A stretch of DNA of 64,000 nucleotides from Zantedeschia hybrid cultivar (Eukaryota; Streptophyta; Magnoliopsida; Alismatales; Araceae), in contig JARZZO010000014.1 of assembly GCA_030544215.1 (NCBI GenBank), positions 17,766,234-17,830,233 on the forward strand, in the 5' to 3' direction. The translations under genes and the position numbers were made by a program. Below are positions 34,413 to 42,646 of this stretch, one piece after another. Every line of letters starts with the position of its first letter. Position 1 is the stretch's first letter. The notes beneath the pieces were generated by a model. It was not told the DNA's origin. It saw nothing but the letters and a program-made list of their open reading frames with translations, and did not search any database.

Positions 34413-35738
34413 TGTAGACAAGCTAATTTTGACGTCATTTCGAGTAAATTTCATATCATATAATAATGCCTCAGAATGGTCTGATATTTAATCATTGATT
34501 AATTTTTATTGATCTTTTTAAGTGTCGGGTTTAACAGACATATTTAAGTTAATCAATTAAATTGATTTTAACTCAAATTTCAATTAAAAATATGAAGAAA
34601 CTTAAAAGACGTCAACCTGTTTGGACGCCATTTAGAGTTTATTCTTATTTTAACGTTTAAATTTGAATTTTAATCAGTTAATTAATTAGCTAAAAAGCGT
34701 CTGTGAGAGTTGACGCGTTTTAGGTTTCCTAAGCTATTTCTACTTCTCTTCCGGATGTTTATCCTTATCTTAATTAGTGTAAAAGACGTCTATACATGTA
34801 AACGCGTTTTAGCTAATACATATAAAGATAAGTTTTCCGGATGTTTATCCTTATCTTAATTAATCTGAAAGGCGTCAGCCACTGTGGACGCGTTTTAGAT
34901 AATTACAGATAAAGATAAATTAATGAGTATTTATCTGTTGGTTAAGATGGATAAATCCCAAGTTTCTATGTTAATTCGCAGACGCAGAAGAAGCCTATAA
35001 ATACTTTACATCTTGAAGAGTAAAAAAGGTTAAGCGTAATCTTGAGTTGATTATCATTGAGCAATAGCGAGTCGAAGATCGAAGCAACAACATCGGAACG
35101 CCGAAGCGCTGCCATTTCCAGAAGTCGGCGTCCTTTCAAGATTCTTCATCCATTCAAGAATTCAACCATTGGGCATAAGTCTTTATTTTATGCATTCATT
35201 TCACTTAATTCTACATTCTTCATCATTCACTCCATGCAACACACAACACATTCATTCTTTTCAAAACCTATTTGATTAAGGGGTTTCAAAAGCCACTCAA
35301 CAAGTAAGTTTGCTGTTTAATTGCATGTTTAACATCATGATTAGAATATATATTATTCTTGCTTAAAGTTCTCATCCTTGTTTATTCATTTCTTTTCTTT
35401 CTATTTCTGCTGCACTCAACAAAAAAAGAGATCAAAAGGAGTAAATCAAGCACAAAGTCACAAGAATCTCTAGACGATCCTCAACCTCAACTTCAAATTC
35501 AACAGCAAGAACAAAGAACAAAGAAAGGGCTCTCTTTCTTCAACCGGCTGAAGGAGGGAAATCAAGAGCTCAATATCTTCCGCGTTTAAACAGGTAGGCG
35601 ATCAAAAACTTCTTTTGGAACTTTTAGTCAAAAGTTTCTGGCGATCACTTCACGTAGTTGCTGTTTTTAATAGGTTTATTTTACACTAAACAACATAGAT
35701 TTTTCATGTTAATCACACTATCATTCTAAGCACTCACA
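34413..35738 (+). repeat. LTR A of the plus-strand Tat copy
   Basis: Starts TGTAGACAAGC and ends AAGCACTCACA, 1,326 bp. The ends agree with the solo LTR at 14934-16244, whose flanks are duplicated. Unlike the other two copies it is followed at once by a primer-binding-site-like sequence, so it also occupies the position of a 5' LTR. Confidence 0.9.
34603..34897. repeat. Four-unit ladder of 32-bp palindromes in the plus-strand LTR A
   Basis: Units are 34603-34634, 34691-34722, 34780-34811 and 34866-34897, spaced 88, 89 and 86 bp. Cores are AACCTGTTTG, TGTGAGAGTT, TATACATGTA and AGCCACTGTG. Arms vary at one or two positions. Confidence 0.93.
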
Positions 35739-35745
35739 GCTTTTT

Positions 35746-35764
35746 TGGCGATCACGGTGGGACC
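35746..35764 (+). promoter_or_regulatory. Primer-binding-site-like sequence after LTR A
   Basis: TGGCGATCACGGTGGGACC begins seven bases after the LTR end. A TGG start and a stretch that could pair with a tRNA acceptor and T arm are the usual form of a minus-strand primer site. I did not identify the tRNA. It marks the LTR at 34413-35738 as followed by the beginning of a second internal region. Confidence 0.6.
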
Positions 35765-35834
35765 TGGTCTCACCATCTTTTAGTTTTTTGTTCTTGCTAT
35801 CATCAATTGGGCACCCACGGTGCACATCCATAGG

Positions 35835-36455
35835 ACATTCTCTCTCCAGTCTTATACCAAGAGTAAGTGATCCCTTGTTGTTCACTCAATTACCTTCGCA
35901 AGCTTTCCACTGTATCTGAAAGACCGATTATGGTGGACTTAATGGTTTAAGTCCACGAGTCAGAGAATCAAGATACAATGGTCCACAAACAAGGTATCAT
36001 TGGTGACTCAGGTCAAAGGACCAACTGTGTTATTGCAACGATTGAATTCCCTGGTTGACTAATAGGTATAATTACCATCCAAGAATTCTTATTTGGGTCT
36101 ATTCAGTGAACTCATTCTTTAATGAGCACCTACTTGTTTGTCTTAGTGTCACCACACGAGTGAATGTGAGATCATTCACCCTCATCATATGAGCAGACAT
36201 AACTTGTGTCGATCTTATCGGATATTTAATGTTCATCTCAAATATCCTATGATCGAGAACTGTTTAAAACAATTGACTGAGGATATTGATCTCACTATCA
36301 TGATCTCATCATGATTCAATATCCCATACATTTGTCTATGGACCTTCATTACGATAGTTATTTGCGAGAACTATTAAATGAAGAAATGATTGCCTTTATT
36401 AATAATCTGAACTAGAATGTACAATGATTGGCTTTGAGGCCACCAAATTCTAACA
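35835..36455 (-). mobile_element. Family C LTR fragment, minus orientation
   Basis: On the minus strand it begins TGTTAGAATTTGGTGGCC at 36455 and follows solo LTR C (13895 onward) with moderate divergence for about 600 bp. Its inner 180 bp are also present at the head-to-head Tat junction (22952-23128). The other end of the LTR is missing. Confidence 0.6.
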
Positions 36456-36775
36456 GTTCCCTCTCTATAGAAGTGCCTCTGGAATGCTAACGAATCACTG
36501 AGCTCCGTCTCCTCGTCGCTGAACCGCCATACCGCAAGCTGCCGTCGGTACCGTCGTCACTCCGTCAAGACGTCGACTACTGTCATGAGAGTGAAGAGTC
36601 GCGGTGGAGGTGGTGTTGGAAATGGTGAGAGGTGGTTGTGGGGAGATGGAGTGGCAGAGGAGGAAGAGGAAGAGAATGAGAGGGAAGGAAGACGAAGAGA
36701 GAGCGAGAGGGAGAGAAATGAGAGAACGAGAGGGAGAAAGGAGGGTGGTTCGGGGTGTCAACCCCGACCAAGTTA

Positions 36776-36964
36776 AACCGCGTCGTCCCAGAACAACGTT
36801 GTTCATATGCCAAGACGGGGGTCGTACAGGGGCAGTTGGTTGAACCGCATCACCCATGCGCGATGCCATTCAGACGACAAAACTGGGGCCGTACACACGT
36901 CCCCCGACGCTCGACTACGAGTCACGCATGTATGATTTCTAAATCACGTCGCCCATAGTCGACG
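36776..36964. repeat. Three 32-bp palindromes in the outer LTR B, the last interrupted by an LTR
   Basis: Two units lie between about 36776 and 36871. The third starts at 36940 (TAAATCACGTC, core GCCCATAGTC) and its right arm is cut after GACG by the solo LTR B at 36965. The missing TCTTTCA follows the second copy of the target duplication at 39466. Confidence 0.88.
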
Positions 36965-37566
36965 TGTAACGACCCACCACCCTATAATCGGGGATCCGAT
37001 TATAAAATGGGTACCGAATCATTAATTTGGAACCAAACTAGGATCTAAGTAAGTCTGGGAAATAAATAATAAACTAAGTTAAACATTCACATCGCATTGG
37101 ATTGAAAGAAAAGTGCAGAAATTAAAAGTTATTACAATGCGACTCGATACAACAAATAATTACATACTCTAACAGAAAAGAAATAATTAAGTATACAAGC
37201 CAGAAATAAAGATAACAACTACGTCAGGGCATACCCCGGAACAACAACTGGCGGCGCGCAACTCACAGCAGTACACACATCGCTAAGTCTGCCTGGAATC
37301 CTCACCTGAAAACCGCAGGGGTGAGTCTCAACGAAAAGACTCAGTAGGGATCCTTCGATCCCCACTGCCCACACACACACCCACAAGTGCAATTACTAAG
37401 ACACAAGTGAACAAGATAAGTAAAGCTGTAACACATTACTCCTAATTCTCTCTATAAACCACATGCATTCGAAATATAAAATGCATATTTCAGAAATCAT
37501 TCTACCAAGGAACCTACAACTCGCGTCTCGGCAAAACGCGTCAATCACGTCTCCGAAAGTGGGAAA

Positions 37567-37790
37567 CACCGACCCGCTGAGACCAAACAGTAACCCCTCG
37601 GATAGCACGCTGGCTACCTCGGCGGTTACTCCTTCCCTCAGCAAACACCGACCCGCTAAGACCAAACAGTAACCCCTCGGATAGCACGCTGGCTACCTCG
37701 GCGGTTACTCCTTCCCTCAGCAAACACCGACCCGCTGAGACCAAACAGTAACCCCTCGGATAGCACACTAGCTACTCCGGCCCAACTGGC
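37567..37790 (+). repeat. 79-bp tandem repeat in LTR B
   Basis: Units begin CACCGACCCGCTGAGACC at 37567, 37646 and 37725. The first two are near identical, the third diverges towards its end. Other LTR B copies in the window have a single unit, so the expansion is specific to this copy. Confidence 0.9.
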
Positions 37791-38172
37791 TCAGGTGGTT
37801 ACTCCTTCCCCCAGCACGAGTGACACTCCAAAGGTACCACTCCGACACCGGTACAAGCTAGCTAACCCCGGGGTTCACCAGGTGACCCTCTCTCACTAGG
37901 CGTCACCCCGCCACTGCTACCGTCAGCGCTGTGTCCCTCCGCACCGACACAGGGTGTCAAACGCTACAACTGTCACTCTAGGTCCACAGTAACACAAAAC
38001 ACGGCACGGTGTGATCCGGTCACGTGAGAAGTCCGCGGTCGTACGACACCCAACGTAGTGCCATCCGGTCATGAAGAGTCCATCGTCATCGAGTGTAATA
38101 AAAGCATGCATTTAACTAACTATCTAGCAGTGTAAACACATTTTACTGGCATGAATTAGTGTGGTTCTGTCT

Positions 38173-38537
38173 TGAATCGCGTCGACCAAGGATGACGCCA
38201 TTCAAGTCTCATAAACTGGTTCATGAAATCCCGGCCTCAGAATATGGCCTAAAAAGGCGTCGTCACAGTTAGCCGCCTTTTAAAAACGCGTCGAAGTCCT
38301 CAGACGCCCTTCACACCAAAAATCCGGAATTTGCAGAAAACCTTAATCGGGGTGATTTCTACCTAAAAGGCGTCATGATGACCCGACGTCCTTTTAAAAG
38401 GCGTCGTCCATACATGACGTCTTTTAGCACCAGATTTCCCGAACTGACAGAGACTCGGTGGAGCGATTTCTGCCTAAAAGGCGTCATGGTGGCCCGACGC
38501 TTCTCCAAAAAGCGTCGTCCATGCATGACGTCTTTTA
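38173..38537. repeat. Seven 32-bp palindromes in solo LTR B, including back-to-back pairs
   Basis: Units at 38173-38204, 38251-38282, 38282-38313, 38364-38395, 38395-38426, 38475-38506 and 38506-38537. The pairs share one base. The pairs at 38364 and 38475 are themselves copies of each other, 111 bp apart. One right arm carries an extra base. Confidence 0.9.
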
Positions 38538-39089
38538 GCCCCAGAAATCGAGTTTTGTCCTCAGCCCGAGGGCTCCCTTTTCACTCCCAAATGTCCCAAA
38601 ATCAAACTAAACGGAGGAGGAAGAGGGGCAAGCTAAACCATCACAAATCCACATTCACAGAAACTCCCATTCCCATAAAGAGAAAGCCCTTAACATGCTC
38701 ATTCTACCCAAAAATCATAAATCCGTAGTATGTTTCAAGCGGGAGAACATGGTTTTAACATAAAACACTACGGGAATCGTCACCCTACCGATTCTTGAAC
38801 TCCTCCTGGCTCCGCCGCCAAACCGTCGCACCGCAAACCGCCGCCGGTACTCCGAGGACGCCACCACTCCGCCGGGACGTCGGCCGCCGTCCGGAGAATG
38901 GAACGCCGCGAAGAAAGTGGTGGTGGCTGTGGTGAGAGGTGGAGAGGTAGTGGAGTGGTGGAAGAGGAAGAAGGGAAAAGGGAAGGGGAAGAGTGGGGCG
39001 AGTCGGAGGATGGAGAGGGTGAGGAGAGAGAGAGTGAGGGTGAGAATGAGGGAAATGAGGGAAGGTTCGCGGGGTAACCAGAAACTAGG

Positions 39090-39349
39090 TAAAACGCGTC
39101 GAGATGTACGGACGCCTATCAGATGACATGACGGGCCGTTCTGACAGAAGTCTGAAACACGTCGTTCAAGGCCGCCGCCATTCAGACGACAAGACCGGCA
39201 TCGTACTCTGACACCGCAGGGTCGCAGTCTGAAACGCGTCGACCATCGTGGACGTCGTTCAGACGACACGACCGGCCCGTACACTCGCGACCCAAGGCCA
39301 GCCCACGTGGCATAAACTAAAACACGTTTGCGATGCTGGACGCTGTTTA
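39090..39349. repeat. Further 32-bp palindromes near the end of solo LTR B
   Basis: Four clear units between 39090-39121 and 39318-39349. A fifth, imperfect one follows with an 11-base core. The first correspond in position to the units at 10877-11084 in the minus-oriented LTR B. Confidence 0.85.
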
Positions 39350-39599
39350 AACCGCGTCGAGCCTGGCTCGACGCGAAACAGAACAGAGTCTCTGCCCCAC
39401 TATGGCCTGAACTACAGGGTCTGACTCCGAAAACTGAATCCGAAAACCTCAGTCCTTACACGACGTCTTTCAAAAATGTGTCTTGCCTGTTAGATGCGAT
39501 TCATAAACTATGCACTAAGCTCACAAAGACCCAAACCATGGGATCTAATACCAAAACTGATCCAATAACTGAATCTGAAACCTCAGTCCTTATACAAGA

Positions 39600-40135
39600 C
39601 CTTCGACCGAGCCGACAGAGGCTAACGGAGGCTGAGTACGAGGCATCAGTGCCCATAAACCTCCTCACAGTGGGAGCTCAGGGGATCAAAGGTCCATTTC
39701 AGCTTGACAAGCGGTCCCTTCGCCTCCTCGCCAATCAGCGGCAGGCAGGACAGTGGGGAAATATACGCATACCTTTAGCCAAAGTGGTCCCCCGGCCGAC
39801 ATTGCTGTACAGCCTCTGGAAGGGGGTGGAGGTGGTGAGACCAATAATAGCGACCGCACAAGGGGCATCTTAATTTAAGATGTTTATTATTAACATTTAA
39901 AATTTAAACATCTTAATTTAATCTTCCTTAAAGCGTTGTCACCTTATGTACCCACACTCTTTCTTCTCACAAATCGTTACATGCCTCCATATACTATTCA
40001 TCATGATTTGTTATTTAATATTTTATAAAGAATTAAAATAATAAAAAAAATATTTTTTTTTTTACAAAATATAAAAATTATAGTGAATCTATAGTTGATT
40101 TTTGTCTTGTCCTATACTTGAAAAGATCAGCACGC
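39600..40135. other. End of the gypsy-type transposon remnant and AT-rich sequence
   Basis: The first 250 bases probably continue the degraded gypsy-type element that the outer LTR B split. From about 39870 the sequence becomes AT-rich with no gene. The open frame 39328-39873 crosses two LTR ends and is not a gene. Confidence 0.5.
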
Positions 40136-41745
40136 AATTCTTTATTTTTTATCACTTCTATAGAAAAACATGTAATCTTAACACTTTTATCACTTTAGTA
40201 TAAATTATACGTTAATACGCTATCTTGTTTAAGACTTTAAGAAGACAATAATACTTTAATATAAATAATACGTTATCTTGTTTAAGACTTTAAAATGAAA
40301 ATTATAGTACATTAACAATATAATACTTTAATAACATAATAGGACTAGAATAATCCTTTAACACCGTAAAACTTTAACACTAAGACACTTTGAAGTGAAG
40401 ACTATAACACATTCACATTACATAAATATTAGTATACATTAATATAAAAATACTTTAAAATTAGTACTGTAACATATTAACATTCTAATACTTTAAAGTG
40501 ACCACTTTTTATAGAAAACATGTAATCTTAACACTTTTATCACTTTAGTATAAAGTATACGTTATATTTTTTAAGACTTTAAAATGAAGATTATAATATG
40601 TTAAGAATATAATATTTTAACAATATAATGGAAAGATAATAATGCTTTAATATAAATAATACGTGACGAGGGGTGATTGGGTTTAGCTCAATCAGGCCCA
40701 TTTAGCTTATGGGTCCAAAGGCCTAGCACTCAGTACCCTGACCCGCATGATAGAGGCAGGATGTCGGAACCGCCAAGTCTAGATCATTGGATCTCCCGAC
40801 CTTACATTCAGTAGTAGCTCCCAAGACCCCCCAGGATCTCGGTTAAGCTCCCTGAGACTCGTGGAAACGGTTATCGCCCTTAATCATCTTCTATCAGCAA
40901 CTCAACCACATGAAGACCAGGGACCCAGTGTTGGAAGACTCCTTCCCCTAGTCCTTCGCGATAACGAAGGTCTCCTCCCAAGGGGCGACCCTTCGCACCT
41001 CAAAACCATCAGGGGATCTTTCGGATGCAACTGCCCACTTACAGTAGGTCTGCACAATCTGCCTCCTACAACTGCGGATGAATCTCTCATTGCCCATTAT
41101 CCCATGATCTCCTTAGTCAAGGGGATATGATCGTGGGCGAATCACTCCTTCAGAGGAAATCGTCTCTGAGACACCTCGGGGGAGGAGGACTATAATCACC
41201 AGATCTTCTCCGGTTGAAGGTATGCCATTTTGAGCACAAAAAATCCTTAGCAAGATCTCATCTTCTAGTACCTAACTTAGGTATCGGAAGGTTTTGTTCT
41301 CCAGCAGACTGCCCCCCTCCCCCCTTGACGTCTCTGTCCCCCTCTTACAGATTCTATCCTGAGCATTTTCACTACAAATAAATTATATCGAGTAGTCGGG
41401 ATCTTCGATCGGACAGTCACTGTGGTCCGACCAGTTTTTGACTGCTACAATACGCTATCTTGCTTAAGACTTTAAGAATATAATAATACTTTAATATAAA
41501 TAATACGTTCTCTTGTTTAAGACTTTAATACATTAACAATATAATACTTTAATAGCATAAAAGGAAGATGATAATACTTTAACACCGTAAAACTTTAACA
41601 CTAAGACACCTTAAAGTGAACACTATAACACATTCACATTACATAAATATTAGTATACATTAATATTAAAATACTTTAAAATGAGTACTATAACATATTA
41701 ACATTCTAATACTTTAAAGTGACCACTTCTTATTTACATTCTGTA
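40136..41745. repeat. AT-rich tandem duplication of a roughly 350-550 bp unit
   Basis: The block beginning ACATGTAATCTTAACACTTT occurs at about 40164 and again at about 40514. The following block (TTTAAGACTTTAA, AATAATACG, then AACACTAAGACAC and ATTAGTATACATTAAT) recurs before 40663 and after 41449. The second copy is split by the solo LTR at 40664. No coding potential. Confidence 0.7.
40664..41449. mobile_element. Solo LTR, family D, with target duplication ATACG
   Basis: Starts TGACGAGGGGTG and ends GACTGCTACA, 786 bp, flanked by ATACG on both sides (40659-40663 and 41450-41454). Removing it restores the AT-rich repeat that also occurs uninterrupted nearby (AATAATACGTTATCTTG-like), so the empty site is visible. 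It is moderately GC-rich with no open frame of note. Confidence 0.93.
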
Positions 41746-42607
41746 ATGACATTTGACTTCAAAGGGATCTTATTACTTTAATTAATATAAAAAAATATGA
41801 TGAATAATGCACAGGGGATATGTTGACATTTTTCCAAGAGGACAAGACAAAATATAAAAGTTTAAGTTTAATATGATAGTTAAAAATAACTAAATTTATT
41901 AAATTAATAATTATATGTTAAATATTTTTTTAAAACTTTATAAAATATTAATTAATATTAGAAAGGGAAAAAATTTATGATGAATAGTGTGTGGAGGGAT
42001 ATGGCATTATATTAGGAGAAGAAGACAAAAATTAAGAACTTGTGCAACTTGCTTAAGTAAAAAATAAATAAATTGAGGGATATTTTGGGAAAAAATAAAA
42101 ATAGACTTTCCTTGGAATTGACGGGGTAAAACTTGTTGAATCTATACTATACATATAAAACCGAATTTTCCTAACGCCACGAATCAACGCCAAAATTTTT
42201 TGTTTCCGCTTAAATTATTTTTCTTTCTCCCTTGTCTATTAATATCTATGTCCCCTATTATTTCTCTCTGTTACCATATCTCTCCATCTTTTTTCTCATT
42301 AATTCTCTCTCCGCTCTCTCTGTCTAATTATTATTTAATAATATTAATATTTCTGAATATATATTTTTTATAATTATTTTATTAACTTTACTTATATTAA
42401 TTATATATTTTTATTCTGGCGGTGGATCGCAGAGGATTGCAACTAGTTAAACAAGTTTGATGGTAACGGTAACGTTAAGGCTCTCGCTTGCGACCCCAGA
42501 ATCGGAATCGATCCCGCTCCCTTTTTTCCCTCACATCTCGTTTCAACATCTGAGCGTAAAAGAGGAGTAGAAGACTGGCGACGGCGCGGACAGTTGAGTA
42601 GCTGCTC

Positions 42608-42609
<2 letters not shown>
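41746..42609 (+). promoter_or_regulatory. Upstream region of the sterol dehydrogenase gene
   Basis: AT-rich to about 42420, then GC-rich towards the start codon, as is common for plant promoters and 5' leaders. I do not see a TATA box that I would defend. Confidence 0.35.

Positions 42610-42643
<34 letters not shown>
42610..42643 (+). repeat. GA dinucleotide tract directly before the start codon
   Basis: About seventeen uninterrupted GA units end one base before ATG 42644, so the tract lies in the 5' untranslated leader. GA tracts in plant leaders can bind GAGA-binding (BPC) proteins; that role here is inference. The length is likely to vary between individuals. Confidence 0.9.

Positions 42644-42646
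<3 letters not shown>

Larger units (their letters stand above)
23129..35738 (+). mobile_element. Tat-type Ty3/gypsy element, plus-strand copy, with antisense gene block and LTR
   Basis: Order on the plus strand: a short upstream coding remnant, pol with RT, RNase H, a second archaeal-type RNase H and integrase (23398-26937), a tandem-repeat 3' region (to about 28165), two antisense intron-containing genes (33087-28288), non-coding DNA, and LTR A (34413-35738). A 5' LTR, gag and protease are absent. Dual RNase H domains and antisense genes between pol and the 3' LTR are known marks of the Tat lineage of Ty3 elements. The copy has nonsense mutations in pol and in both antisense genes. Confidence 0.87.
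36965..39460 (+). mobile_element. Solo LTR, family B, with target duplication CGACG
   Basis: Starts TGTAACGACCCACC and ends CAGTCCTTACA, 2,496 bp, flanked by CGACG on both sides (36960-36964 and 39461-39465). It contains a 79-bp tandem repeat (37567-37790), about eleven 32-bp palindromes and a purine-rich block at about 38930-39060. It lies inside an older, same-strand LTR B. No internal sequence remains. Confidence 0.92.
13367..39594 (+). mobile_element. Outer solo LTR, family B, split into four pieces by nested insertions
   Basis: Four pieces read in the order and orientation of a single LTR B: 13367-13894 (start TGTAACGACCC), about 16800-17372 (the CCCCTCGGATAGCACG region), about 36490-36964 (the purine-rich block and the palindromes after it) and 39461-39594 (end CTCAGTCCTTATA, where TA replaces the usual CA). 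The flanks are CAAGG (13362-13366) and CAAGA (39595-39599), a 4 of 5 match. The gaps are filled by solo LTR C, the Tat pair and a second solo LTR B. About 600 bp of the LTR, between the pieces that flank the Tat pair, is missing, so a deletion must also be assumed. Confidence 0.7.

Noticed and set aside
34603..34897. Regularly spaced repeats with variable spacers as a CRISPR array.
   Set aside because: The repeats are inverted arms rather than direct repeats, the variable part is 10 bp, and the sequence is in a plant LTR.
34603..34897. The palindromes as simple as-1/TGA-factor (TGACG) sites.
   Set aside because: The arms contain GACG or CGTC but the spacing and the conserved outer TAAAA/TTTTA do not match known as-1 elements. 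A bZIP site is not excluded, only unproven.
39328..39873. A 181-residue plus-strand open frame.
   Set aside because: It crosses the end of one solo LTR, the TSD and the end of the outer LTR, so it is a chance fusion of non-coding pieces.
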